Assembly (NCBI GenBank): GCA_963850525.1
Contig: CAWKLQ010000008.1
Location: 372,001-436,000, forward strand
Origin: JAEMQF01 sp963850525
Lineage (GTDB): Bacteria > Pseudomonadota > Gammaproteobacteria > Burkholderiales > Burkholderiaceae_C
Direction of reading: 5' to 3'
Length of the DNA: 64,000 bases
A program made the position numbers and the translations under genes. Under the pieces are notes generated by a model. The model did no database searches. It saw nothing but the letters and a program-made list of their open reading frames with translations, and was not told the origin of the DNA. This document shows positions 42,411 to 51,743 of this stretch, in pieces (positions within the stretch are counted from its first letter, which is position 1; every line of letters starts with the position of its first letter).

Positions 42411-45059
42411 ATGCCCACGAATCCAGTCGAACCCGCCGAACCGAATGCCGCATTTAAAGCAACGGCAAGGGACAGCGAAACCGGCTTGTCCACTGCCCAG
42501 GCGGCCGCGCGCCTCGCCGAGGACGGGCCGAATGCGCTGCCGGGCGGGAAGCGCCGCACGTGGCTGGCGATCACCGGCGACACACTGCGCGAGCCGATGT
42601 TCCTGCTGCTGCTTGCAGCCGGCGCGCTATACCTTGTGCTCGGCGACTTGCAGGAAGGCTTGACGCTGTTCGGCTTCGTGCTCGTCACGCTCGGGTTGAC
42701 GCTTTATCAGGAAGGCAAGACCGAGCGCGCTATCGAGGCCCTGCGCGACCTGACGAGCCCGCGCGCCCTGGTGATTCGCGACGGTCAAGCGCAGCGCATC
42801 CCGGGCATCGAAGTCGTTCGCGGCGACCTGCTGCAACTGAGCGAAGGCGACCGTGTTCCTGCCGATGCCCTGCTGCTGTCCGCCGACGGCCTGCGCGCCG
42901 ATGAATCGCTGCTCACCGGCGAGGCTGTTGCGGTCAGCAAGCGGGCGGCGAACCCGGTTGAACGGGCGTCGAGCCTCAGCGCAGCCGAACAGGCCGGGGC
43001 CCGGCCGGGAGGCGACGAGCTGCCGACCGTCTATGCAGGCACGCTCATCGTGCAGGGCCACGCGCTGGCGCGTGTCACCGCCACCGGCGCCAGGAGCGAG
43101 ATCGGCCGCATCGGCACGGCGCTGGGCGCCGTGCAGAACGAGCGCTCGCCGCTGCACAAGCAAACGCAGACGCTGGTGCGCAACCTGGCCCTGCTCGCAC
43201 TGGCACTCAGCCTGGCACTGGTGCTGGTGCATGGCCTGTTGCGCGGCGACTGGCTGCAAGCCCTGCTGGCCGGTATCGCCCTGGCCATGGCGATGCTGCC
43301 CCAAGAGTACCCGGTGGTGCTGACCGTATTTCCGGCGGTCGGTGCGCGTCGCTTGTCCAAGGAAGGCGTGCTGACACGCCGCATCAATGCGATCGAAACG
43401 CTGGGCGCCACCACGGTGTTGTGCAGCGACAAGACCGGCACGTTGACGGAGAACCGCATGACGGTGACGCAGCTCGCTGCGGGTGGCGTAGAACTCGCGA
43501 GCCGATTGGTCCTGAGTTCCTTGCGTGCCGGCCCGTTGCCCGGAGCTTTCCACGCTCTGCTGGAGTTCTCGGTTCTGGCGAGCGCGGTGGACCCGTTCGA
43601 TCCGATGGAAAAAGCCTTCCACCAGCTCGGCGAGCGCTTTCTTGCCGACACGGAACATCTGCACCACGATTGGCGCCTGGTGCAGACGTATCAAATCAGC
43701 CCGACGCTGCGCGCGATGTCGCATGTCTGGGCCGCACCGGCAGGGGGTACTCAGACCGTGAGCACGAAAGGGGCGCCGGAGGCGGTGATGGACCTGTGCC
43801 ATCTCGACGCCGAGCAGCGGGCCCACATCGCCGGCGTCGTCGACGCGTGGGCCGCCCAAGGGCTGCGCGTGCTGGCGGTGGCCAGCGGCAGCTTCGAGGG
43901 GCAGGACTGGCCGACAACCGAGCACGACTTCGACTTCGAATTCGTCGGCCTGCTGGGCCTCGCTGACCCGATTCGGCAGCAGGTGCCCGCGGCAATCGCC
44001 GAATGCCGTACCGCGGGCATCCGCGTGATCATGATCACCGGCGACTACCCGGCCACGGCACGCGCGATCGCGCACCAGGCCGGTCTGGGGGAGATCCAAG
44101 GCGAAGTGCTCTCAGGCGACGAGATGGCCACGCTCACCGATGCGGCCTTGCGCGAGCGTTTGGCCACCGTCAGCGTCTGCGCGCGCATCGCACCCGAGCA
44201 GAAGCTGCGCATCGTGCAGGCCCTGAAAGCGCGCGGCGACATCGTCGCCATGACCGGAGACGGCGTGAACGACGCCCCCGCGCTGCGCGCAGCGCACGTC
44301 GGTGTGGCCATGGGCAAGCGCGGCACGGACGTGGCGCGCGAGTCGGCGTCGCTGGTGCTCGTCGACGACGACTTTGCCGCCATCGTGCGCGCCGTGCGCC
44401 TGGGTCGACGCATCTTCGACAACTTGCGAAAGGCCATGTCCTACATCCTGGCCGTGCACGTGCCGATCGCCGGCATGGCGCTGCTGCCCATGCTGCTCGG
44501 CTGGCCGGCCCTGCTCTACCCCATGCACATCGCGCTGCTCGAACTCATCATCGATCCGGCGTGCTCGATCGCCTTCGAGAGCGAGCCCGCGGAAAGCGAC
44601 GTGATGCAGCGCCCGCCCCGTGACGCGACGGCCCCGCTCTTCGGCGGCGCCACACTGTGGCTGGCGCTGCTCCAGGGGCTGGGCCTGCTCGCCGTAGTGC
44701 TGGCGGCGTACGCTTCGGCCGCGCCCCGGCTGCCCGAGGCCGAGGCCCGCGCGTTCGCATTCGCCACGCTGGTGGTGGGAAACATGGCGCTGATCTTGTG
44801 CAATCGCTCGGCCACGCGGCCTCTGTGGAACACGCTGCGCACGCCGAACCAGACCTTGTGGATAGTCATCGGCCTGGCGTTTGCGCTCTTGCTGGGGGCC
44901 CTCTACGTGCCCTGGGCGGTGAGCGTGCTGCGCTTTGCACCCCTGCCGGCGCTTGAATTGGCAGCGGCGTGCGGGCTTGGCTTGCTGAGCATCGTGTGGT
45001 TCGAAGGCATCAAGTGGGCGCGCAGCGCCGCGGTTGATACGATGCCGCATCGCCACTGA
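42411..45059 (+). CDS. P-type (P2-like) cation-transporting ATPase
   Basis: 882 residues. An N-terminal cation-ATPase domain (GLSTAQAAARLAEDGPNALP), actuator TGE (LLTGEAVAV, about 169-171), phosphorylation site CSDKTGTLTEN (Asp340), and the hinge MTGDGVNDAPALRAAHVGVAMG define the family. The helix-4 ion-binding motif reads AMLPQEYPVVLT, not the PEGLP of Ca2+ pumps, so the ion is uncertain. Six C-terminal helices complete the protein. It is divergent from arsA and followed after 23 bases by the DJ-1 gene. Similar pumps occur in low-oxygen and stress loci. Confidence 0.92.
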   Translation: MPTNPVEPAEPNAAFKATARDSETGLSTAQAAARLAEDGPNALPGGKRRTWLAITGDTLREPMFLLLLAAGALYLVLGDLQEGLTLFGFVLVTLGLTLYQEGKTERAIEALRDLTSPRALVIRDGQAQRIPGIEVVRGDLLQLSEGDRVPADALLLSADGLRADESLLTGEAVAVSKRAANPVERASSLSAAEQAGARPGGDELPTVYAGTLIVQGHALARVTATGARSEIGRIGTALGAVQNERSPLHKQTQTLVRNLALLALALSLALVLVHGLLRGDWLQALLAGIALAMAMLPQEYPVVLTVFPAVGARRLSKEGVLTRRINAIETLGATTVLCSDKTGTLTENRMTVTQLAAGGVELASRLVLSSLRAGPLPGAFHALLEFSVLASAVDPFDPMEKAFHQLGERFLADTEHLHHDWRLVQTYQISPTLRAMSHVWAAPAGGTQTVSTKGAPEAVMDLCHLDAEQRAHIAGVVDAWAAQGLRVLAVASGSFEGQDWPTTEHDFDFEFVGLLGLADPIRQQVPAAIAECRTAGIRVIMITGDYPATARAIAHQAGLGEIQGEVLSGDEMATLTDAALRERLATVSVCARIAPEQKLRIVQALKARGDIVAMTGDGVNDAPALRAAHVGVAMGKRGTDVARESASLVLVDDDFAAIVRAVRLGRRIFDNLRKAMSYILAVHVPIAGMALLPMLLGWPALLYPMHIALLELIIDPACSIAFESEPAESDVMQRPPRDATAPLFGGATLWLALLQGLGLLAVVLAAYASAAPRLPEAEARAFAFATLVVGNMALILCNRSATRPLWNTLRTPNQTLWIVIGLAFALLLGALYVPWAVSVLRFAPLPALELAAACGLGLLSIVWFEGIKWARSAAVDTMPHRH

Positions 45060-45082
45060 CGTAGCACCGAGAAGAGACCACC

Positions 45083-45700
45083 ATGCACATCGCCATCCTC
45101 ACCTTCGAAGGGTTCAACGAGCTCGATTCGCTCATCGCGCTGGGCATCCTGAATCGCGTCAAGCAACCGAACTGGCGCGTCTCGATCGCCAGCCCCACGG
45201 CGCGCGTGCGATCGATGAACGGCGTGGTCCTCGAAGCCCAGGCCAGCCTGCGCGAGGCCTGTGCTGCCGATGCGGTGATCGTCGGCAGTGGCATGCAGAC
45301 GCGTGAGGTGGTCGCCGACGCAGCCCTGATGGCGCAGCTGCAGCTCGACCCCTCCCGGCAACTGCTCGGCGCGCAGTGCTCCGGCACGCTGGTGCTCGCC
45401 AAGCTGGGGCTGCTCGGCGGCGTGGCCGCGTGTACCGATCTGACGACAAAACCCTGGGTCGAGGCCGCCGGCGTCAGCGTGCTGAACCAGCCCTTCGTCG
45501 CCAAGGGCAACGTGGCTACCGCGGGGGGATGCCTGGCTTCGCAGTATCTGGCGACCTGGGTGATCGCGCGTCTCGTGGGCATCGCCGCAGCAGAGAGCGC
45601 GATCCACTACGTCGCGCCGGTGGGAGAGAAGGACGACTACGTCGCGCGGGCCATGCGCAACGTCGCGCCGTTTCTCGAAGAGTCATTTGTGCAGGTGTGA
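45083..45700 (+). CDS. DJ-1/PfpI family protein
   Basis: 205 residues starting at ATG 45083 after an AGAAGAGA ribosome site. The DJ-1/PfpI fold begins with IAILTFEGFNELDSLIALGIL. The nucleophile elbow is GAQCSGTLVLAKLG (Cys near 99), and the later NVATAGGCLASQYL segment closes the site. It belongs to the glutamine-amidotransferase-like superfamily; activities range from glyoxalase to isonitrile hydratase and cannot be fixed here. Probably co-transcribed with the P-type ATPase. Confidence 0.88.
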   Translation: MHIAILTFEGFNELDSLIALGILNRVKQPNWRVSIASPTARVRSMNGVVLEAQASLREACAADAVIVGSGMQTREVVADAALMAQLQLDPSRQLLGAQCSGTLVLAKLGLLGGVAACTDLTTKPWVEAAGVSVLNQPFVAKGNVATAGGCLASQYLATWVIARLVGIAAAESAIHYVAPVGEKDDYVARAMRNVAPFLEESFVQV

Positions 45701-45771
45701 GAGTGTGTGCACGACCGCACGCGAGCGACGCGATCAAGAAGACAGCCACGTTTGTCTGCCTCAAAAACAGC

Positions 45772-45799
45772 AATGCCCTGCTTTGCGTCGCAGGGCATT
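45772..45799. terminator. hairpin AATGCCCTG / CAGGGCATT, possible terminator
   Basis: Perfect 9-bp stem with a 10-base loop. On the minus strand the stem is followed after four bases by TTTTT, making it a fair intrinsic terminator for the leftward DASS operon. On the plus strand there is no T-run, but the position 70 bases after the DJ-1 stop would also suit. Confidence 0.45.
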
Positions 45800-45849
45800 C
45801 TGTGAAGCCACTCTCGGTGGCATTCTTACGTCACACGGGGGTGACGTTC

Positions 45850-45869
45850 ACCGGCATCGCGATGCCGGT
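45850..45869. repeat. 20-bp perfect palindrome
   Basis: ACCGGCATCGCGATGCCGGT is fully self-complementary. It lies between convergent genes, so it is more likely part of a termination zone than an operator. Confidence 0.6.
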
Positions 45870-46110
45870 CGTGGGGTGAGTGCTTGGTTGAGGCTTCTCG
45901 ATAGGTCTGCCCTCCCTTCACGACGATGACGGCGGATCACTTGCACGAGAACAGGGCCTCGTCCGACCCTCCGCAAATCAAGTAGACGCCTTTCTGTTGG
46001 CCGCGTCAAGGCGCCATTCGTGGCAAAGCGTGGCCAAGGCACCCGGTGTGCGACGCTGGTCACCACGTCTTGCGTTGGATCAAGAGGGCTCGATTGCGAA
46101 CCCGACGCCC

Positions 46111-47598
46111 TCAACCTCGCAGCGTCGCCAATTCCCAAGGCCCCGCCACGCCCACCAGCACGAGAAAGAAGACCACGCCGAACACCAGCCCGAGCCCCCA
46201 GAACCGCCCGCGCCCGATGAAGCCGCTGCCCGCGTAGATCGGCGCGCAGCCGGTTGCGTAGGGCGAGATCACGCCCATCAGGCCCAGGCCGTAGATGCAC
46301 AACATCGCGAGCGCCACGCCCGGCACGCCGGGAATCTCCTTGCCGATCGCCAGCACGACCGGCAGCACAGCCACGGCGTGCGAGGTGATGCTCGCGAACA
46401 GGTAGTGCGACCAGTAGAAGATCGCGACGAGCGCGAACATCGCGAGCAGCGGGTCGACGCCGACCAGAGGCGCTGCCGCCGAGCGCGCCAGCCAATCGAC
46501 GAAGCCGACGCGGCGCAGCCCGTCGGCGAGCGTCAGCACGAACGTGAAGTACATCAGCACACCCCACGCTTCGCGCTCGGCGAGAACGTCTTCCCAAGCG
46601 ATCACGCGCAGCACCAGCATCAGCGAGATCACGACGAGCACGACGGTCGTGGGGTCGATGAAGCGCGAGCCCAACCCGGGCAGCGAAACGCTCTGGTTGC
46701 TGCCGGTGACCCACAGCAGAATCGCCAGCGCCACGAGCGAGGCCATCTTCCACTCCTTGGTTGAGGTCGGCCCCATCTTGCGCAATTCCTCGGCAGCCCA
46801 GACGACGGACTCGGGGCTGTCGCGAATCTGCGGCGGGTAGACCCAGTAGGTGAGCAACGGCACGATCGCGAGCAGCAGCAGCCCGGCGGGCGCGAAGCCG
46901 GCGAAGAAGCCCCACCAGCCAAGCTCGAAGCCGAACGTTCGCTGCGCGAGTGCAACCGCGGTCGCGTTGGGAACGAGCGCCGTGATGAACATCGAACTCG
47001 TGACCGCGGTCGAGGCGAACGCGGTCCACATCAGGTAGGCGCCGATGCGTCGCGCGCTCGCGCCCGGCTCGCTGAAGTAAAGCGGCGGGATCTGGCGCAC
47101 GATCGGGTAGATCGTGCCGCCGCTGCGCGCCGTGTTCGACGGCGTTCCCGATGCGAGAGCGAGGTCCGCCAATGCGATCGCGTAACCCAGGCCCAACGTG
47201 CGCCTGCCGAGCGTTCGCACGAGCAGCAGCGCGATGCGCCGCCCCAGGCCGCTTTGCCGATAGCCGAGCGCGAAGAGGAACGCGCCGAAGGTCAGCCACA
47301 CCGTCGGCTCGGCGAAACCACCGAGAGCCCAGCGCACCGAGTTCGCCGCATCGGCGTCCACCAGACGCGTCGCCGCGATGAAGCTCACCGCGATGAGCCC
47401 GATCGCCGCGTTGGGCAGCGGCGTCGCGACCATCGCGACGATCGCCGCAGCGAACACGGCGAAGTAGCGCCACGCCTGCGGCTGCAGCCCGGCCGGCAGT
47501 GGAAGCAGCGTGAGGACGAGCCAGACGCTCAGAGGCCAAATCACTCGCCAGCGCTGGCTCACGGTGCCCTCGCTCAGGGACGTGGGCACCGTTGGCAT
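46111..47598 (-). CDS. DASS-family (SLC13) anion:sodium symporter
   Basis: 495 residues with about 12 hydrophobic helices. It contains the SNT-type substrate/sodium motif SGTPSNTARSGG and a second family block (YLFASITSHAVAVLPVVLA, then GLGLMGVISPYATG). Members carry di- and tricarboxylates or sulfate. This one is nearest in pattern to bacterial CitT/SLC13 dicarboxylate carriers, but the substrate is not certain. It is the last gene of a leftward BON-CBS-DASS operon, 30 bases after the CBS stop. Confidence 0.9.
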   Translation of the reverse strand: MPTVPTSLSEGTVSQRWRVIWPLSVWLVLTLLPLPAGLQPQAWRYFAVFAAAIVAMVATPLPNAAIGLIAVSFIAATRLVDADAANSVRWALGGFAEPTVWLTFGAFLFALGYRQSGLGRRIALLLVRTLGRRTLGLGYAIALADLALASGTPSNTARSGGTIYPIVRQIPPLYFSEPGASARRIGAYLMWTAFASTAVTSSMFITALVPNATAVALAQRTFGFELGWWGFFAGFAPAGLLLLAIVPLLTYWVYPPQIRDSPESVVWAAEELRKMGPTSTKEWKMASLVALAILLWVTGSNQSVSLPGLGSRFIDPTTVVLVVISLMLVLRVIAWEDVLAEREAWGVLMYFTFVLTLADGLRRVGFVDWLARSAAAPLVGVDPLLAMFALVAIFYWSHYLFASITSHAVAVLPVVLAIGKEIPGVPGVALAMLCIYGLGLMGVISPYATGCAPIYAGSGFIGRGRFWGLGLVFGVVFFLVLVGVAGPWELATLRG

Positions 47599-47628
47599 CG
47601 ACGTGTCGCAGCAAACGGCACCGCGGCG

Positions 47629-47967
47629 CTACACCACCATTGTCTGGCCCCAGCCCACCGTGCCGCTGTCCTGCATCACGGCGAGCGCGTCGCTCAGATC
47701 GTCGTCTTCGCCGATGCTCGCGATGGCCTGGCTCGTCAGGTCGGCGATCGTCACGGTGCTGCCGTCCAGGCCGCGCGCCAGCGCGTCGCTCACCAGGTCG
47801 CGGTCGGTGACGATGCCGCTCACGCGCGGGCCTTCGTCGGTCTGCGTCGTGACCACGAGCGCGCCCACGTGGTGTTCGCGCATCAGGCCGGCGGCCTGAA
47901 CCAGGCTGCCTGCTGCGTCGATGCTGACGATGCGGCGCCTGCAGATGGAACCGATGTTCGTCGTCAT
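47629..47967 (-). CDS. short CBS-domain protein, second domain truncated
   Basis: 112 residues. The first CBS domain is complete (SLVQAAGLMREHHVGALVV ... GIVTDRDLVSDAL). The second begins normally (IGEDDDLSDALAVMQDSG) but ends in TVGWGQTMVV and stop, lacking the last strands and helix, about 25-30 residues. Neither other frame restores a CBS ending, so this is not a simple frameshift. CBS pairs bind adenosine nucleotides. The start overlaps the BON stop (ATGA). Confidence 0.8.
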   Translation of the reverse strand: MTTNIGSICRRRIVSIDAAGSLVQAAGLMREHHVGALVVTTQTDEGPRVSGIVTDRDLVSDALARGLDGSTVTIADLTSQAIASIGEDDDLSDALAVMQDSGTVGWGQTMVV

Positions 47968-48617
47968 GATTGCACCCTGAGTTCATTGACGACGCTCAGC
48001 ACGCCCGGTGCCGACCAGGCGGCTCCGGTGGCCGTGTTGCGCTCGGCCCATGAATCGACGGTGCCGCGCAGCGTCACCGTGGAGCCGCTGGTCATGACTT
48101 CGATGTGCTTGGCCTCGCGCTCGGCGTGGCGCGCCAGCGCGTCGCGAATCCGATCCGCCACCTTGGCCGGTGTGACGCTGGGCTTGAGCGTGATGGCATT
48201 GCTCACGCCCACGACGCCGGTCAGATAACGCACCGCCTTTTCGGCGCTGCCGCGCTGGTACTCCCAGTCGAGTTCGCCTTTGAGCGTGACCCAGCCCTTG
48301 TCCACCTTGACCTGGAGGCGCTCGGCCGGAATCAGCGCGTGCCAGAGCAACGCCGACTGGACGGCAGTGGCGATCTCCGAGTCGCTGCGCTTGTGGCCGG
48401 GCTCGAGCTTCACGTCGAGTTCCACGGCGATCGCCTTCACGCCCTGGACGCGCTGCACGGCGCGCTCGATCGCGTACTTTTCGGCAAACGTATTCAGATG
48501 GCCGGTCAGCGTGACGACGCCGTTGTCGGCGGCAACGCCGACGTGGCTTGCGTTGATCGTTGGGTCCCAATCGAGCTCCGCCGTCACGTCCTTCTTCAAC
48601 TGTGCATCGGTCTTCAT
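47964..48617 (-). CDS. triple BON-domain protein
   Basis: 217 residues from ATG 48617, preceded by AAAGGAGC. Same length and layout as 38885-39538: MKTDAQLKKDV, then three BON cores (GVVTLTGHL, WVTLKGEL, STVTLRGTV). Cytoplasmic, membrane- or phospholipid-associated by family. It opens an operon with the CBS protein and the DASS carrier, and is divergent from the phosphoribosyltransferase gene. BON and CBS pairs are common in Burkholderiales low-oxygen loci. Confidence 0.9.
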   Translation of the reverse strand: MKTDAQLKKDVTAELDWDPTINASHVGVAADNGVVTLTGHLNTFAEKYAIERAVQRVQGVKAIAVELDVKLEPGHKRSDSEIATAVQSALLWHALIPAERLQVKVDKGWVTLKGELDWEYQRGSAEKAVRYLTGVVGVSNAITLKPSVTPAKVADRIRDALARHAEREAKHIEVMTSGSTVTLRGTVDSWAERNTATGAAWSAPGVLSVVNELRVQS

Positions 48618-48814
48618 GACTGCTCCTTTGCGCAGCGCCCGGTCGCTGCGAAAGCTTGACACGCGCAAGCGTCCGGGGCTTGGCCTGCGCATCGATGCAG
48701 AGCATGCTAGGCATGGCGCCGACGTGGCGCTTGAGGCATCGCAAACCTTGGTGGGTGTTGCGCAAGCTCAACCAAGCACCGCGGTCGGCCTGCATACTCG
48801 CGCAACCGATTCGC

Positions 48815-49468
48815 ATGCCACCCATGAAGCGCTTTCGTGACCGCGACGATGCCGCCCGGCAACTCGCGCGCGCCTTGGCACCTTGGCGCGGCCGCAACAC
48901 GGTCGTCTATGCGATTCCGCGTGGCGCCATGCCGATGGCGGCGCTGATCGCCAGGGAACTCGACGCTGAACTCGACGTTGTGCTCACGCACAAGCTCGGC
49001 GCGCCGGGCAACCCCGAGTACGCGATCGGCGCCGTGGCCGAGTCGGGCTGGAGCCACGTGCAGTACCGCGGCATGGACGCCGACGACGAGTACGTGAAGC
49101 GCGAAACCGCGGCGCAGCTCGCGCGGCTGCGCGAGCGCCGCAAGCGTTACGGCGCGATGCGCGTGCCCGCCGAGGGACGCATCGCAATCGTCGTCGACGA
49201 CGGGCTGGCCACCGGCGCGACGATGATCGCGGCATTGCACGCGCTGCGCGAGCAACGCCCGGCGCGCCTGATCTGCGCCGTTCCCGTGGCCGCGCCCGAA
49301 AGTCTGGAGCGCGTGCGCCCGCTCGCCGACGACGTGGTGTGCCTTGCGGCGCCGCCGGAATTTCACGCGGTGGGCCAGTACTACGACAGCTTCGGGCAGA
49401 TCGAAGACGAAGAAGTCATCGCCACGTTGAACGAGGCGCGCGCAAAGGCCAAGCCGCCCAGACCCTGA
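48815..49468 (+). CDS. phosphoribosyltransferase-domain protein
   Basis: 217 residues from ATG 48815 (ATG 48824 also possible). The PRPP-binding loop RIAIVVDDGLATGATM is intact. An N-terminal VVYAIPRGAMPMAALIA and a THKLGAPGNPEYAIGAVAE segment match the stand-alone bacterial PRTase group found next to stress genes. The natural base substrate is unknown, and related proteins may hydrolyse rather than synthesise. Divergent from the BON gene with about 200 bases between. Confidence 0.88.
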   Translation: MPPMKRFRDRDDAARQLARALAPWRGRNTVVYAIPRGAMPMAALIARELDAELDVVLTHKLGAPGNPEYAIGAVAESGWSHVQYRGMDADDEYVKRETAAQLARLRERRKRYGAMRVPAEGRIAIVVDDGLATGATMIAALHALREQRPARLICAVPVAAPESLERVRPLADDVVCLAAPPEFHAVGQYYDSFGQIEDEEVIATLNEARAKAKPPRP

Positions 49469-49492
49469 GTGTCGGCGGCGCTCCAAGCACTC

Positions 49493-50692
49493 TCACGCGT
49501 AGCGGCGCAAGCGCTGCGAGAACTCCTGGAGCGGCGCGATGCCGCTCGCCTCAGCACGCTGACACCAGTCCTGCAACTGCTTGACGAGCTGCTCGCGCGT
49601 CGCGGCGGAGCGCCCCCACAGGGCAGCGAGGTCGTGGCGCATGCTCAGCATCGTCGCGAGCATCCGCGACTTGGGCAGCACTTCGGCGAGCCCGCGGCGC
49701 ACCGGCTCGGGGACGATTCTCTCGTCCTGGTTCAACCAGCGCTTCAAGCCATGCAGGCGGCGCGCCTGGCGCGGCGCGACTTCGCGCAAGTAGATCATCT
49801 CGTCAGCGTAGACGCGCTTCAGCGACTTGCCATAGCGCGCGAGCACGTCGTGGCGGCAGGCGATCACGGCTTGCAGCGTCTGTGGGTCGGGCAGCGCCTT
49901 GGGTTCGGAGAAGTGCGGCACCGGCGCGACATGCTTCACCTTGGCCAGATGCAGCGCCTGAAGAATCCGGATGTAGAGCCAGCCGATGTCGAACTCGTAC
50001 CATTTGCTCGACAGCTTGGCTGAGGTCGGATACGCGTGATGGTTGTTGTGCAGCTCCTCGCCGCCGATCACGATTCCCCACGGCGCAATGTTGCGGCTCG
50101 CGTCCGCCGTCGCCCAGTGCCGGTAACCCGCATAGTGGCCGATGCCGTTGATGACGCCGGCCGCCCAGAACGGAATCCAGACGATCTGCGCCACCAGCAC
50201 CAATGCGCCGGGAATCACGCCGAACAAGGTGATGTCGATCGCCCCCATCAGCGCCATGCCGAGCATGGCGTGGCGCGCGTAGACGTGGCGCTCGAGCCAG
50301 TCGTCGGGCGTGCCGTGCCCGTAGCGCACCAGTGTCTCGGGTTTACGAGCCTCCGTGATGTAGAGGAACACGCCGCCCCACAGCACGCGGTTCAAGCCGA
50401 GCACCTGTGGGCTGTGCGGGTCTTCCGGCGTGTCGCACTTGGCGTGATGCTTGCGGTGCACTGCGGCCCACTCGCGCGTCACCATGCCCGTCGTCAGCCA
50501 CAACCAGAAGCGGAAGAAGTGGCTCGCCGCCGGGTGCAGATCCAATGCATGGTGCGCCTGGTGGCGGTGCAGGAAGATCGTGACCGAGACGATCGTCACA
50601 TGGGTCAACGCCAGCGCAATGCCCGCGATGGCCCATGCCGACAGATCGAAGATGCCTGAGAAGAGAAAGGCTTGCATTTGCGTCGTGCCCAT
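49493..50692 (-). CDS. membrane fatty-acid (acyl-CoA/acyl-lipid) desaturase
   Basis: 399 residues from ATG 50692; ATG 50677 is an alternative. Four helices with the three His boxes of delta-9 desaturases: HRHQAHH, HRKHH and HNNHH. It introduces a double bond using O2 and a reductase partner, adjusting membrane fluidity. The C-terminal 130 residues form a charged helical extension (ERIVPEPVRRGLAEVLPKSR) often seen in proteobacterial members. Convergent with the PRTase gene (24 bases) and divergent from the VIT gene. Confidence 0.92.
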   Translation of the reverse strand: MGTTQMQAFLFSGIFDLSAWAIAGIALALTHVTIVSVTIFLHRHQAHHALDLHPAASHFFRFWLWLTTGMVTREWAAVHRKHHAKCDTPEDPHSPQVLGLNRVLWGGVFLYITEARKPETLVRYGHGTPDDWLERHVYARHAMLGMALMGAIDITLFGVIPGALVLVAQIVWIPFWAAGVINGIGHYAGYRHWATADASRNIAPWGIVIGGEELHNNHHAYPTSAKLSSKWYEFDIGWLYIRILQALHLAKVKHVAPVPHFSEPKALPDPQTLQAVIACRHDVLARYGKSLKRVYADEMIYLREVAPRQARRLHGLKRWLNQDERIVPEPVRRGLAEVLPKSRMLATMLSMRHDLAALWGRSAATREQLVKQLQDWCQRAEASGIAPLQEFSQRLRRYA

Positions 50693-50739
50693 TGATTGAC
50701 TGACGCTGGCTACGCTACTGCGAAGTGCCTCTGCTGCGC

Positions 50740-50753
50740 TTGATCTGGTGCAA
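50740..50753. promoter_or_regulatory. FNR/ANR-type site TTGATCTGGTGCAA
   Basis: Eight of ten matches to TTGAT-N4-ATCAA, nearly identical to the site at 42292-42305. It lies in the divergent gap between the desaturase (start 50692) and VIT1 (start 50830) genes. Confidence 0.42.
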
Positions 50754-50829
50754 GCAGACGCAATGGACGCGCAGCGCCGGGCCTGCAGCAGGCGTACGCT
50801 TGCGGCGCCAAAACAACGCAGAGCCTCGC

Positions 50830-51528
50830 ATGCCACGCACCACCCACCCTGAACTGCACCGCACCGAGCGCATCGGCTGGCTGCGCGCCGCCGTGCTCGG
50901 CGCGAACGACGGCATCGTTTCCACCGCGAGCCTTCTCGTGGGCGTTGCCGGCGCCGGCGCGGGGCGTACCGAAGTGCTGGTGGCCGGCGTCGCGGGGCTG
51001 ATGGCCGGAGCGATGTCGATGGCCGCCGGCGAGTACGTGTCGGTCAGTTCGCAGTCCGACACCGAAGCCGCCGACGTCGCGCGCGAGCGCGAGGAGCTGC
51101 GCACGCAGCCTGAGTTCGAACGGCGCGAACTCGGCGCGATCTACGAGTCGCGCGGCCTCACGCCCGAACTTGCTGCCGAGGTGGCGGCCCAACTGATGCA
51201 GCACGACGCGCTCGCGGCGCATTCGCGCGACGAGTTGGGCATCTCGCAAACCCTCGCGGCGCGCCCGGTGCAGGCGGCGTTCGCCTCCGCCCTCACCTTC
51301 ACCGCCGGCGCCGGATTGCCGCTGCTTGCCGCGCTGATGGCCCCAAGGGCGAACATCGAAGTCGCGGTCGCTGCGACGGCGCTGTTGTTCCTCACCGGCC
51401 TGGGCGCACTTTCAGCACGCGTCGGCGGCGCGCCCGTGGCGAGGGCCGCCTGGCGTGTCGGGTTCTGGGGCGCGTTCGCCATGGCTTTGACGTTCGGCGT
51501 GGGGCGACTCTTCGGCACCGTGGTCTGA
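50830..51528 (+). CDS. VIT1/CCC1-family metal (iron/manganese) transporter
   Basis: 232 residues from ATG 50830. The family signature NDGIVSTASLLVGVAGAG and GLMAGAMSMAAGEYVSVSSQSD are present, followed by a cytoplasmic acidic metal-binding helix pair (EREELRTQPEFERRELGAIYESRGL) and three C-terminal helices. Such carriers move Fe2+ or Mn2+ out of the cytoplasm. A single gene; start chosen because upstream in-frame sequence is not family-like. Confidence 0.9.
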   Translation: MPRTTHPELHRTERIGWLRAAVLGANDGIVSTASLLVGVAGAGAGRTEVLVAGVAGLMAGAMSMAAGEYVSVSSQSDTEAADVAREREELRTQPEFERRELGAIYESRGLTPELAAEVAAQLMQHDALAAHSRDELGISQTLAARPVQAAFASALTFTAGAGLPLLAALMAPRANIEVAVAATALLFLTGLGALSARVGGAPVARAAWRVGFWGAFAMALTFGVGRLFGTVV

Positions 51529-51743
51529 AGTGAAACCGGTACGCCTCAATCTGTGTCGGGCTGCTGGGGTGCGCTGGCCGCTTTCGGCCCCAAAGCGGAC
51601 TGTGGATTTGCGGTCGAGCATGCGAAGGTTGCGACGCCAGGGCGGCGTGGGGCCGGAGAACGTACCCCGGGCCACCTGCCCTTTCTCGACCTCTGCATGC
51701 TGATATGAAGGACCGGAACCGCGTGAATCGATCGTGATTTGAG

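Larger units (their letters stand above)
45701..46110. other. intergenic interval with hairpins
   Basis: About 410 bases between the 3' ends of the DJ-1 gene and the DASS transporter gene. No coding region was accepted. It holds a 9-bp hairpin (45772-45799), a smaller 5-bp hairpin (45807-45821) and a 20-bp perfect palindrome (45850-45869), consistent with a bidirectional termination zone. Confidence 0.5.

Noticed and set aside
45848..47986. 712-residue open frame over the DASS and CBS genes
   Set aside because: Arg-rich composition without domains, running out of frame through two clear genes on the same strand.
51529..51743. Possible small gene between the VIT1 and glucan phosphorylase genes
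   Set aside because: Short frames with no start context or family pattern; treated as non-coding.
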